Shown here piece after piece: positions 25,246 through 37,996 of a stretch of 64,000 nt of DNA. The notes under the pieces are model-generated. The model saw nothing but the letters and a program-made list of their open reading frames with translations. It was not told where the DNA came from and made no database searches. Within the stretch, counting starts at the first letter, position 1. The number at the start of each line of letters is the position of its first letter. This stretch comes from Polytrichum commune. Lineage: Eukaryota; Streptophyta; Polytrichopsida; Polytrichales; Polytrichaceae. The stretch covers positions 22,198,001-22,262,000 of the forward strand of contig OX485803.1 of assembly GCA_950295325.1 (NCBI GenBank). The letters run 5' to 3'. The position numbers and the translations under genes were made by a program.

Positions 25246-25612
25246 GAGGATGTTAAGGGCCACTTCACACATGAGCCAAGAGCCATGACCTTGTAATGGT
25301 GAGGACCCTTGACTCTCATCCAATTGCCGTACCAATGGTGTTGGGAAAGCCATTTTATGTAGTCTTTGGCCCTCAAGCATAGTGTGAAGTTAGAATGAAC
25401 CATGTTGCGGGACCATTGCATATTTTGTTGGCGGAAAAAGAGGGGAGGATTTGGTTTAATATAATATGTCTTCAAGTTTATCAATTTAAGATAACTACTT
25501 GGTGGTGTTTGTCTGTCCTAGAATCTGTCCTGGAATTTGTCTTGGAATATGTTATGGAATCTGCCATGCAGTGTGTCCTGAAATCTGTCTTGTTGGAAAA
25601 ATTATTAAAAAG

Positions 25613-25686
25613 TCATGGTCTCCCGGAATTTGCGTCAAGCCCACCTCTTGAAGGTGGGCTTGACGCAAATTCCGGTAGACCATGCA
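25613..25686. repeat. Near-perfect hairpin with 24-bp exact arms
   Basis: Arms 25623-25646 and 25652-25675 are exact reverse complements (CCGGAATTTGCGTCAAGCCC... against its complement) with a 5-nt loop CTTGA. Outside them CATGGTCTC pairs with TAGACCATG, giving a stem of about 33 bp. Immediately upstream (25,505-25,600) is a degenerate tandem of 13-15 bp units of the form GAATCTGTCCTG. The hairpin may be a foldback MITE remnant or a small-RNA precursor. Confidence 0.85.
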
Positions 25687-25866
25687 CCCTTATCCACAAC
25701 TAGCCATGTAGGACTCCATGTAGACTTTTCATCCACGAACTTTTCTTTGGGCCTTTAGGCCTTCACCTCCTAGTGTGAAGTGAACTTGGACGGTCTCCGC
25801 CGTTTCGACCAATGAGAGCTCTTACATTGCCATGGTCAAGGGCCTTCAGCCTTGTGTGTGAAGTGG

Positions 25867-26890
25867 CCCTAAGTTCCCCCACGAACGTTTTTTGGGGAGG
25901 AAGATTCGGGTAGGGGAGCCGTCCGTTCAAAAAATCAAGATTCTCTGGACCCAACCGAAAAATGTTGCCCGCCCGCCCGACTTCGAAAAAACGATTGCCC
26001 TTGCATTCTTGAAGCCCGCTTTATCCACAAGTCCCATATTGAGTCCACTTCACCTTCAAGGTCCCAAATCCAATATATATGGTCACTTCCATTGAGTAAA
26101 TAAGCAATTGGTTGGAATTTCATTTTCAAAGTGAAACCGCAAATAAACCCTCATTAGTCACTGAGGTTATAACTTTTGTGACTTACCATTGAAAGGGTCT
26201 GTGTCATTCTAACTAATTATAAGTTATATTTACTGGAGTTAATTCCAGTAGATCAGGATTAATTCCAGTAAGTACATTTTCTAATTACTTAGGCTTAATT
26301 AGTTTGGTAAGCATGCTTTCTAATTTAATTGGTCTTAATCAAAATTAAACAAGATTAATTAGACTTAGTTACATTCAATCACATTTAATTATTTTAAATG
26401 CCAATGAAAACTTTGTGAAAGTAGAAGGTATTAACTAAAATATTAGAAAATACTAAAAATAATAATATTTAACATATTAATTTAAATAACTAATTTGAGG
26501 TGCATTTTAGAATGACACTTACCTTTTCAATGGTAAGTCACAAAAATTATGACCTCAGTGCTAATGAGGGTTTTGACTTCCAAGTTAATTATATGGTTTA
26601 TTGGCAGTTTCACTTTGAAAATGAAATTCCAACCAATTGCTTATTTACTCAATGGAAGTGAACATAAATATTGGATTTGGGACCTTGAAGGTAAAGGACA
26701 CTCAATATGGGATTTGTGATTAAGTGGGCTTCAAGAATGCAAGGGCAATGATTTTTTCGAAGTTGATCGAGCAGGCAGTAGTTTTTGGCCGGGTCCAGAA
26801 AATATTGACTTTTTGGACAGGCAGTTGCCCCTTCCTAAATCTTTCTCCCCCGAAACGTTTGTGAGGGGGGGGGGGGGGGGGACTTAACGT
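25867..26890. repeat. Long inverted repeat at the left edge of duplication copy 2
   Basis: The left arm (about 25,867-26,210) and right arm (about 26,505-26,890) are inverted copies: for example GCAATTGGTTGGAATTTCAT (26,105) faces ATGAAATTCCAACCAATTGC (26,621). The central loop of about 295 bp is AT-rich with AATTCCAGTA direct repeats. The right arm is also the start of the segmental duplication; the window's first 340 bp are the matching arm of copy 1, so its own partner arm may lie just left of the window. It may be a foldback or Mutator-type element with long terminal repeats. Confidence 0.8.
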
Positions 26891-27887
26891 CCTCCTTGTT
26901 CAACTTTGGGTGTGGGTACAAACACTTGAGGGCCACTTTATCCTTGGGGTTGAATTGAGGACCGGCCCGAACTCTCAAAATCTAGGCCAATAGGATCGCT
27001 TGATTTCATGAAATCGGGCCCAAAGGCTTTATACTAGGGGGCGGCCCAAAAATTCACTCATTCCATGTGGCGTCCTAGGTGGCACAAATTTGGCGCCAAA
27101 CTATCGGGCCCTAGTGAAGAAATCAGGACAAGCTTTTCCTCGGCCCGAACTGTCATCTAGGGCCGGATTGGGCTCATCCGTTGGATTGAGGTTATCTTGT
27201 CCCGTCAATCATTAGGGGGTAAATTCTTTTCCTCTCCTCTCCTCTCCACTCGTCTAATAACACAGCAATTAGCATAAATATGATTGCATTAGACTAATAA
27301 GGCAACAATTAGGGCGTTAATCACACACTAAAGATAAAAATGAAACTTTCAAGCATTTAATCAAGCATATAGTATGGCTTAGGTTATGGGTTAGTCTAAT
27401 AACACATCAAATAGCATAAATAGGATAGCATTAGGGTAATCACACACTTAAGATAGAAATGAAACATTTAAGCATTCAATCAAGCACATGATATGGCTTA
27501 ATTAGGCTATGGGTTGGACTAATAAGACAACAATTAGTATAAATATGATAGCATTAGGCTAATAACACAATAATTAAGGTGCTAATTATACACTTAAGAC
27601 AAAAATGAACATTTAAGCCATTGATCAAGAATTTGGTGTGCCTCCTAAACCGCACCGATCGGTTCATCCATTGAACATGGTAGATTAATTTACAGGAGCA
27701 TTTTGACGACATAATAGATTCAAAGGCCCCAATTTAGTCTAGTGGGACCCAATTTTGATTCACTAACCACAACCCTATAGAGGTCATCCCCCATGGTAAG
27801 TGTCGTGAAACTTAATTGCCAAGAACACCGGACATTGACCATGGTAAGCTTCATGAACTTAACTCTCAAGATCATAGGGCCTCATCA

Positions 27888-28307
27888 CTGTACATGGGAC
27901 AAGGTTGGGCTCGAAAAAAGTTCATAAAGTGGGGCCGGATTGAGGGCTTAAAAGACATGAATCAGGCCGGCCCCAAGCTTAGTATAAAGACGCCCTGATG
28001 AGTGTTGGACCTCCAAGTCCGGAGACTTTGGTTACCAGATTCTTGAGTTTTCATGCCTCCAGCTTTGCTGCCCGAATTGTCTCTACTTATTTTACTCGAG
28101 ATTCGCCTCCTTTGTCCTACTCTGGGTGTGAGTGGACACTTGGGTCTTGGACCTCCAAGTTCGAAGACTTTGGTTACCAGATGCATGCCTCCAGCTTTGC
28201 TGCCTGAATTGCCTCCACTTCCTTCACTCCAGATTCGCTTCTTTGTCCTACTCTGGGTGTGGGTACAGACACTGGGACCTCCAAGGTCCAAGCTGTGGAT
28301 GGACGCT
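27888..28307 (+). repeat. Copy-2-specific insert with ~140-bp tandem repeats
   Basis: Copy 1 joins CCTCATCACT directly to TCCCTGAATC (about 1,270-1,285), while copy 2 has 420 bp between them. The insert contains tandem units starting TTGGACCTCCAAG at 28,005 and 28,147 and a partial unit at 28,273. Each carries GACTTTGGTTACCAGAT, CTCCAGCTTTGCTGC and TTTGTCCTACTCTGGGTGTG. The same family occurs at 25,148 and, in part, near 280-310. Confidence 0.8.
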
Positions 28308-28742
28308 TCCCTGAATCAATGTCCGGGGAGATTTCTTGGAAATAAACGGTTGAGATCCTAGTGTTTCCAACTCCAGCCGGTTTCATGTTGACATCTTTCG
28401 GTTTTTTCTTTATTACTTTGAGGTATATTCTCTAAATTCCTCGAAACAGATCAGTACAGTAGTTTTCCTGAAGTCTTGAACTCCAACCGGCTATTTTTCA
28501 AACTCAACCGCTTCATCTGAATCCCCTCCAAGCTGCCTTCCCGAGACTTAAGTTACGTTTAGACTAAGTTACTCGGATCGTTTGATGACTGTTACGGCTT
28601 CTGTCACTCTTCTCGAGCAGTGTTCTATACCTCATGAGAACTTATTCATATACGATTCCTAGAACCCAGTAAATTGAAGTCTTCTATACCATGCTTTCAA
28701 CCGATTTGGTACCAGTCTTCTCTCATCAGACGAAGAAAAATG

Positions 28743-29070
28743 GCATGGCACGAAAGAGGGCGAGGTATAGATGCCCACCTCTTTGAGTTGGGTCCCCACC
28801 ACCATTTCCAACGTAAAGGGGCTCTAGTAAAAACATGGACTCCTTAGGATTTAACACTTGACAACCCTATGAAAGGAATCCCGGTAGCTGAAATTGAGGC
28901 ACACTATGCGTTGGAGTGTCCCCTATATAACCCCATTAGAGATAAGTTTTCATCACTATTTGAGCATGTAATATTAGGGAGCCTCAAGTCTTTCTTTCAA
29001 TTGGACTAGCAAGTTGATACTGGCCTCTATCTTACGGAGGCTACCACAGTCTACCACTCTAGGGAATTAG
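28743..29070. other. Copy-2-specific segment of ~330 bp
   Basis: Copy 1 reads ATGGTTTGACACCACCC near 1,712, whereas copy 2 places about 330 bp (beginning ATGGCATGGCACGAAAG) before CGGTTTGACACCACCC. The ends show only TGGCATGG/CCGG-type similarity and no clear target duplication; insertion and deletion cannot be told apart. Confidence 0.6.
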
Positions 29071-31454
29071 CCGGTTTGACACCACCCTCATGTACTTTCA
29101 ACCCCATTAGCCTTTTGGTTTCATGGACTGTAAAATCAATTGCATGTCGTTCCATGTCAAAGGATTGTGATTTAATCATCTCAAGTGGGTCTCTCTAGAG
29201 TAATTCAAGGCCTTAGATGATAATTACAAACCCCCCCCCCAAAACTTATATGCTATAATAAAATTGCATGCGTTTTTCACCTTAAGCAATAGTGGGAGGA
29301 GCCTAGCTCAAAAGAGGTAGGCGTTTAGCCCTAGCCATAATAGAGGCAAATTGATTAAATATAGTTAGACAAGTACAAGTGTACAATTAGAATCTTTAGT
29401 AAATATTATCCATCTCAAAACATTTCCAAGTTGCCTTTCATGCAATTTGATACATCTCCAAGTCTAGAAATGGTTCATAATGAAATGACTCACATGAAAA
29501 TGGTCAGTAGAACATGGTATTCATGACAACATCACATGCCATGCAAAAATATCACAAATGTTGTTTTCTCCAATACAAGGCAGGCTTGAATTGGTCTTCG
29601 GAGGCAACTTCTTGCCAACTACATCGGATGTATCTACAAATTGGTGTTAGCATGTGCATGTGATAACGAGGAAAAGAGTCTTTTTATATCATGAATGTTA
29701 TGTTCTTCATTGTCACTTTAAACACTCTTGATACCAATCAAAACATAACATTCATGATACCAAAAGACTTCTTCTTTATTTTATGAACTTGTACCATAGG
29801 TGCCCATACAAAATAAGTTCCAAATGCAAAATTTTCCAAGCTGAAGTGCACTCCACAAGACTAGAAACCGAGTCAACCTTGAAAAAATAATGTCACTTGT
29901 AAATGTGACATTTTGTGAATACTATGTTCAGATTGACATATGTCACAGTTGATGCAAATATCATTATTCTAAAAAATGTTTCAATCTCACCACACAACAT
30001 CGGGATGTATGGAGCCGATGGACATGTGCAAAGAACTCAACACAACTTGAACGTAATTTACACTAATCTACACTAACGTATCAATTTTTTTGTCACAACT
30101 TGCATCAATTGTGAACATGTGCTCCCACTAATCATCAGGCACTACACTTAATATGATATTTAGTGTCATAATTCATTATTTGGAGTTACGTAATGCTTTA
30201 TCTTTTTTATTATTAATGTAATTATTCACCAAGTAAAGATGATAATGTTCTATATTTTCCAAACAACCAATTTGACCTTTGTTGACAAAAAAAATGAGGT
30301 ACAGAATAAACAAATTATAGCATTGGGTAATTCCAAAGAGTAAGTGACACAGAATACAAAATTTATTGTACCCATTTTCTCCACTGCAAGGTCAGAAATC
30401 TTGTTTTTGTAAAAGTCAGGCTAAATTTTGTTCTTTGGACTTGGGAGCATCTCTGACGTGGTCACAACTTGGCCACATCCAACTCACCAACTTAGCACAT
30501 GCAAACCCAAGTGCTTTTTATACAAGAACCTCCAATACATCTTTTTCACCTCAAGGAGAAGAAACCACAGTTGACTGCCTTCACCTCAAGGACTTCCTCA
30601 ACTATGAATTTGAATTGTACTTCAGGCCAACATCGGCACCAAACCAATGTAACATTATTGTTGATTATCACGACTTAAATCAAAGACTCGCCATGGAAAT
30701 TGGCCATTGACCAATGATCCCAATTCTGAGAGATAAGAAAGTCTATTACTTTTGCTCTCACTATGTAGTTGGAAATGATTTATAGTACATGCACCTATTC
30801 CCGACCAGGACCCCATCAACAATCTATAGTATAGCGGAATTTCGATCACACTAGTATCGAATTTCGATCAAGCCAGAACCAATAGTGCTATGACACATGT
30901 CCTAGTTCTGAGTGCTAAAGTGAGGAGGAGCGAGCGGTTGAAATGAGCGGTTATGGCATACTCTAGACATTGACAATATGTTTAGGCCAACTTGTGGCTT
31001 CAAAATTTCACAATACATTCAACATAAGGAATAAAATTACCAAAAGTTTGTAATCCTCCTAATTTCTATCTTCCTACACGGGAAAAACTTGCACCACCTT
31101 ATACTTCTCCAATTTGGTGCAAAATATCTCAAGCGATTGGTTATGGGTGCCTCTACTTCACACGTTGTACTAAGAATGCCCTTTCTACAACTCCACTAAA
31201 GATAGGTTCCATCCCTCTGTCAATCTGTAGTACTAAATAATTGCAAGTCTTTCTTCTAAGTCAACAATGAAGTTGATATTAGCCACTACCACATGGAAGC
31301 CGCTGAACTTTGTTACTCTAGGAAATTAGCTTTGTTGACATTATCTTGTATGTACCTCTAGTCCCAAAAGCCTTCTGGCTACCTGACCTGCAAGTCTGTG
31401 AGGTCTGGATGTTGAATCTGCCACTGTTACTAAGTGCAGCCTGTCATGGTCTAT

Positions 31455-32916
31455 TGTGAGCCCAAAATGGTGCCCACATGTGGTGATTAACTCTTCGAAA
31501 CCAAATTTAGTTTGACTTTGATGTGTTATGATTATTCACAAAACATAAAAAGAGTGAAGTGTGGTGTGGATTTAAGTTTAGGCATTAGAATGTGTTGTGT
31601 AGTTATTTCAAGGTTTGATTTCAATAAGAGGATGCCTTGATTATGTGAGTAGGGGATAAGGTGAAGCAAGGTGAGCTCTGCGGGTTAAATGCCCACTTTT
31701 GGATCCACCTTGGTAGTTTAGGAAGAAGGAAGCTTGGTGGATGGGGATTAGTCCCTACTTTGGAGGAGAGGGTTAAAGGATTGTGATTGGAGGTGCTAAT
31801 CCTCTCACCCTATCCTCACCTCTCTCTCCCTCTCTCCCTCTTTGCTACTTAAGGTGTTTTTCTCTCATTTTCCTCTCTCTCCATCAAGCGCTCTCAAGGG
31901 AGCAAGCTCTTAAGAGCTTGAGCCACGTGTGTGGGTTATTAGTTTTTAGTGAAGTTAATTAGTTAAGCTCTCTCTCTCAATGCCTCCCAAGTGAGTGAGC
32001 TCTTAGAGTTTAAGATTGCACGTGTTGATTAGTTAGTAGTTAGTGAAATTAGTGTGTTAGATTAGTTCATTAGGAGCAAAGAAAAGGAAAGAGTAAGAAA
32101 AACTTAGAAAACATTTGTTAGTGAATGAAGAGGTTTGTATTAAGGAGCAACTAGTAGGTGGGTTACCCATTCGGGTATTGGAGGCCGTGGCCAGATTGCA
32201 GCTGGGCTGCTGGTTACTTAGACAGCCCGAGGCCGTGGCCAACTGCAGATGGGCTGCTGGTTACGTAGACAGCCCAAGGCCGTTGGGCTGCTGGTTACTT
32301 AGACAGCCTGAGGCCGTGGCCAACTGCAGCTGGGCTGCTGGTTTACTTAGGCAGACCGAGGCCGTGGCCAGATTGCAGCTGCGAGGCTTAGCAACAAACC
32401 ACCATTATGATATCTAGGGGTTAGCAAGGCTACGTCCAATTAGTGGGTGTTAGCACATAAAAAACTAGATTACATTAGACCATTTTAGGGGTGGCTAAGT
32501 AGTTAGACCCATTAGGCTAGTTTGTGCTACGTGTGGGTTTGTATGAGTGTGTTTAGCCGTTGAGTAAAGTGTTTTTCAACACTTGAACCTCCCGGTCAAA
32601 ATAACTCACTTGCATTATTAATGGAGAATGTGGAAGACTCTTGCAATGACAAGAAAAAAGAAGTGAAAGTTAAACGAGCGAGGGGAATGTCCTTAAGGGC
32701 ATGTGTGGCTAAAGCCGCGGGGTGGACTCTTGAGAAGGCCAACTCTAGCACAAGCCAAGAGGCTAACATTAATAAAGCACAATGAGTGGAAACAATATGT
32801 GTTCTTTTGGACATAAAAATTACTTTGCACATGGTTCAAGGTTGTAAGAGATACATGTGATTCTCAAAGCCATCACCCGGACTAGGACGCTTAAGGGTGG
32901 TGGACTTGGCCTCACA
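31455..32916. mobile_element. Solo LTR of an LTR retrotransposon (1,462 bp)
   Basis: The segment begins TGTGAG and ends CTCACA, the TG...CA inverted termini of an LTR. It is flanked by an exact 5-bp target duplication TCTAT (31,450-31,454 and 32,917-32,921). The duplicate has the empty site with a single TCTAT at 5,132-5,136. No gag, pol, primer-binding site or second LTR is present, so this is a solo LTR left by LTR-LTR recombination, or a non-autonomous element. It contains a CT-rich tract (31,800-31,890) followed by a possible core promoter and an internal tandem repeat. Gypsy or Copia origin cannot be decided. Confidence 0.9.
32181..32390 (+). repeat. 46-49-bp tandem repeat inside the solo LTR
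   Basis: About five units share GAGGCCGTGGCC, TGGGCTGCTGGTTAC and TTAGACAGCC; one unit is shortened. The block is GC-rich compared with the rest of the LTR and creates a fortuitous 100-codon ORF. Confidence 0.88.
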
Positions 32917-33334
32917 TCTATCATTATACATAGAGGACTTATCAAGAGGGATAATAATCAAAGACATGCCATGACAAACTTAAACCTCGAAATTCTCTAA
33001 TGGCGAAGCACAAAACGTTCTCCTTTTGGTAGTATGCTTCAGTTGCCATGATTTATATTTGAGATTGGGAGTAACAGCATGCAAAACTAATCAAGTTTCT
33101 AGAAGCTTCACATGCATTGATGATCTCAATATGAGACTACACTGGACATTGAGTGTTTAGTGTTGCTAATATTGTATTTAGTGTCACCAATTCTATTTGT
33201 CTTGCTCAATACTAATCGTAAACCGCCGGTGCACTGTCACCAACACTAAATGCAAACCTAACATATTTTCTCATTCCTTGTAAACATTATTGGGGATTAT
33301 AGATTTATGATGTTGCAATTACTATCACTTACCG

Positions 33335-35579
33335 AGTGATTTTTGTAGAGCCAATTTTTAGGATTTTTTAGTTGCAAATAAAGAAATAATGGGAGAACAT
33401 ACTAGATTTAGTTGGAACAATAATTGCCATGTGTTAAATGGAGGAGCATAGCTTTAGAGATAGGAAAGGGGAAGATTTACTAAGACTATGGTTTGATAGA
33501 AAGGATTGTTAAGATGCAACCTTGGCAAGATACATAATCCAAGCATCATAAGGAAAAGGGGGGGGGGGCATTATTTTTGAGAACTTTAGGTCATAGTTAT
33601 GAGAAGTTAATTGCCGAGAGGGCAATTGTATGAAGCTTTTGACATTGTTCTTCCCCTTAGGCTTTGTTGAGTTATGTGGATCTTGAACCAATCTAAACTT
33701 GCATGATCAAAGCACAATTTATGTTTTATTGTCCTTATGCATGACACATATTTGCAAGTCAATTGTATGTTGCTGGGAGTGTTTACAGTGTGCCTAGGGT
33801 GACTGTACTCGACCACCAGTATTTATAGTGAAAGTTAGATTGTGCAGTAAATTGTAGAATCTACAAGGAGTGATACCTTGGTTCGTATTGTGAAATGATA
33901 TAATTAAATTTTTATGTTGAAACTATAGACTCCGATTCTGGATATCGATTGTATCATTCTTACATGGCGAACTATGGGATTGAATTGAGGAGAACTCATT
34001 AGTTCCGAGAGTCTGCATTGGTTTGACGATATTCGGATTAACTTAGAGGCCCGGGTAGGGCACTTGCGAAAATTTATTAAACCATGTGAGAAAGAATGTA
34101 GGGTATTTTTTATTCATTTGTGAGAAAATTTATACAATTCTTCGATATAATGAAGCACCTCTTCAATTACAAAGTTGTGTGTATAAAAAAATAAGGGTAC
34201 CATATAATGCATCATTTTTTCTAATTTTTTCAATCTAAAATAAGGTTGAGAATAGTAGGTAGAGAAAAAAATATTGAGGCAGAGGTATACAATGCAAATT
34301 CCCGAATGAATTAAGCCCAACGAAGAAAGGAAAGTTATGTTGCTATCGAATGTGTTCCTAAACACAAAAATTAATTTTGTTGCTATCCAATGTGTTCTAA
34401 AACACAAGAGTTGAGAATCGAATTGAGCTTAGATGTTCATATTTTTTATTTTGGTGCTTCTCTCAAGTTTGCTTGCTTCAAGTTTGTTTGATTTGAACAT
34501 TGTTTGATGTATGTTTTGGAACAATAGGAGGTCCTAATAATGCTTCAAGTTTTTATGTTTTGGTACATTGTTTGATGTCTTTAGTCTAGACATGGTTTAT
34601 TGAATTTTCACTACAAACTTTCAAGAGTCCTATGATTCATCATTCATGGGGTCAAATATAAAAATTATAAGGAACATAGGGTACTAGAAACTAGTTCACT
34701 TTCGACTTTATAAATACAAATAGGGTCATCTAAAATGACAAAATTTAGATTTATATGTACTGATAGGGTGTAAAGAATTCCAATTTCTTAGATAAATAGC
34801 CCCATGATAAATACCTTTCCGTCGCAGATGGGTTATTAAATACATGTATGAGTGCCCTACCCGGGCTCATAGGAATCTCTGAACTTGGAGTGCTATATAT
34901 ACATATATATGTTGTGTGGTGATAGTTGAATTCCTCAAGGTTACTTCCCAAACCATAGTCTGGTGCATTCCAACTTGTGCTGTAAACTTTGATCCCAAGA
35001 AACCATGGTCTGTGAATGAATAACTTGCTAAGTTAATTGGAGATGTAGGTCAGAAAGAGTGTCGTGATCTTACCATTGAGAATCAAGGAGACGTTATGAT
35101 CCTTTAAAGCTCTGCGAAGTCGATTGTCCGGTCGTGAATTTGGATTTGTAGGCCACAAGACTCCAAGGCAAGCGTACCTGTGAAGGTGGGTGCGAATCAA
35201 CCCTCTGCGTTAAAGTAGCTTTAGAACCTAATGTCATAGTGCATGTAAACTTATTCATGTTATGGGACCCACCCCCTATTTTACCATGACTATTGTTATT
35301 AATGATTTTCTCACAGTGGAGTAGCAAGGTGTACATGTTGCGATTTGGAAACACAAGACTAGTTATAAATCATGAATATGAATTGTATACATCGAAGAAA
35401 GATTTTGTGAAGCTCATACAAGTAGAACACGAAGGGAGGGGATTTGCCCATCCAATCTTAAGCAACGGTGAGATGAGTGACCGCATCACAGTTGGTTGCA
35501 GTGAACATGCACCCTAGGATTTAGGTGCCCTTAAATTCAATAATGCACTCCCCTCACGGCATTCCCCTATACAACACGT
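33335..35579. other. 2.25-kb segment present only in copy 2
   Basis: Homology to copy 1 breaks after CACTTACCG (33,334; 5,550 region) and resumes at TTGTTGTTGGACTTTC (35,580). The segment contains a nested hAT-like MITE (34,050-34,865). The outer ends show no inverted repeat or target duplication that I can see. No gene is recognised in it. Confidence 0.65.
34050..34865. mobile_element. hAT-like MITE (816 bp)
   Basis: The perfect 15-bp terminal inverted repeat CCCGGGTAGGGCACT is found at both ends. Flanking 8-mers CTTAGAGG and CTCATAGG agree at 6 of 8 positions, consistent with a decayed target duplication. The TIR is clearly related to CACGGGTAGGTCACT of the element at 10,386. The subterminal CCATGTGAG and TAGGGTATTTTTT motifs are shared with the other members. 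Internal ORFs are spurious. Confidence 0.78.
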
Positions 35580-37996
35580 TTGTTGTTGGACTTTCAAACA
35601 TGTAAGGTTTCAAGCAATATATAATATACATACATCATGTGTTTATCATGCAAACATAAATGTATGGATGTGATGCGTAATTTAATGATAGCACAATGTT
35701 CTTTATTAGAAGTATTCACAACCACATGCTTTACATTACTAGAAATTAATAAATATGAAAGATTACGCTACCCCATTCTACTTAGTGCTTGTAACACTAT
35801 ATTAGGTAATATGAGATTTTGTGGTATTTTGAGACATTTATATATTTAAAAACATAGAAAATGTCATATAAATATTAGGGAAAGATGTGTGAAACTCAAA
35901 CATGCAAACATTCAAGAGTGGTGATCTACATCAGTCCATGCACAAATGAAGGCATAATTCGATCTCATACTAGGATGGTTTTGGTAGGACAACCGAAACA
36001 TGAGACAATATTGGAAGAGAAAGGAGATATTCATATCACGGGAAATAGAAAATACAAGGTTTGGTCAAAGAAATTAAGTAGCAAGTAATTAAGTGCCACA
36101 TACCCTTCATTAGATAGTGTGACCTAAACTTAATTTAATTATGTGCAATGTCTATGCTAAATGTGGCATTTATGGCTTTGGTTGCCGCTCCTTTTTCTTC
36201 GTTGCCACTTCTTTTAATTTGCTCGTATGGCCTCCACGTTCCGGAAAATGAGATGTCATTTGGGAAGAAGATTGCCTCACACTTCTACATAGGGCATATA
36301 AATAGTCCGATTGGATGGACAAGACGCCTTTGGAACATGTTGGTATCGAATTGGACACAACCTACAAACCGATGGAACAAGTTAAGGGGGAGGCGGAGGG
36401 GGGGGGGGGAATTGAAAAGGAAGACTAAAACCAAAGTTGAATGAAAGGAATGGAAAAATATGGGATGGGAAATCCAACTTGGATAAGGGTATACATTTAC
36501 CTTTGGACGTAGGACGGTTGTGGCGGTATACTAGTCCTCCTAAAATATCTATACAAACGGTTTAGCCCCAGATGGGATACAATATCGGGGGCAAGTTCTC
36601 ACACTTTTTGTATATCATTTCTATGAATCTTGTTATTTATTTATTTTTGTCTAACCCTTACCCCACATGTCATGCGTTGTGATTCATAACCTTAAAGGAC
36701 CAAGGGGCTCAATGTGCGCCCTATATAAACGATTTCTATATACGAGCCTTATCAAGTCTTAAGATCTTTCTCTCATTTATGGGTTTATAACTTTAGTTAA
36801 TACATTATCTTATGTCAAGGAGAAATCAAACTTCCTACTCATGCGATGTTGATGATCAAAATATGTGTTTGCATCCAAGGACACCCAGGCTATCTATTTG
36901 AAACCTAATCTTCGATAACATTTAGGAATTTTGCTGATTTGGAAAGAGCATTTGAAGAACGTGTTAATTTTAGATAGGGTCACTTTTGACATAATGGGAT
37001 AAAAATAGAACATATTTAGCTAGAATTACAACTTTTTGTGCAGAAAGAGACCCAGTTTGGGTCTCTTGGATGCTTAAGAGTTAATACGTAATTTGTATGG
37101 AATACTTCACCCCTTGAGAAGCTCATGAAAATCAACCCATGATGGAGATGTTCATTTTGGTGCAAGATACTAACTTATGTGGATTGTTGAGATTGTAAAA
37201 TTATCTGCCAATATCTGTAGATCAGTGATTTTACGATTATGTATTCCTCAATTGTGTCGAAAACCTAGAACCGCAAACTCTATCTTGATCATATAATTAT
37301 GAATCTGACTGTGGAGTACAGTTGCCAGATCAGAAGAATATATTGACTCGAGTTTGTGTAAATAAACTCACAAATTTATCATTCTTTTCAGGTCCGACAT
37401 CTCATTCTCCTCGTCTGTCAGTTTCTGAACCACCTGGAAGTTGTAAGATTGCCTGTATATCAGCCAACAGAGAAGGACTAATGCAGATCCATATGAGTAT
37501 TACATTTTGTAATATAGTTACTATATATATATGTAATTATGTAATTTACAAGATATGGTATCTAAAAAATCCAATAATATAGTGGGTTATCTAATACAGG
37601 TAAAAGGAGTTGAAAATACAATTTACATAATAACATTGAGATAAGTATGAAAGATAGAAATGATAGATTATTGCAAGTGTTCATAAAATGACCAAAGTCA
37701 AAGAATGAAGATAAAATATATAACATAAAACAATGAATGATAAATAACAATATTTTTTTAAACTATATAACATGAGGTATAAATAAATGATATATTACTT
37801 GAAATTAGACTTGTGGGACAACGTTATGGATAGGGTACACTTAGAAAATCTCAAGTTTCTGACTATAGCCTCTCCGAGTTATTGTAATATTTTATCATCA
37901 TCACATATTATATTATCTCTATTATCACATGTTACATATTGATTCCTTTGGAATCATTTTTATTCTATTACTATATATTTTTATTTAATTGGTTTT

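Noticed and set aside
25395-25703. ORF with repeated VLE motifs (SVLESVLEFVLEYVMES)
   Set aside because: Arises from the degenerate GAATCTGTCCTG tandem next to the hairpin; no start context or homology.
32115-32417. 100-codon ORF with repeated EAVA and GCWLLRQ
   Set aside because: Produced by the tandem repeat inside the solo LTR.
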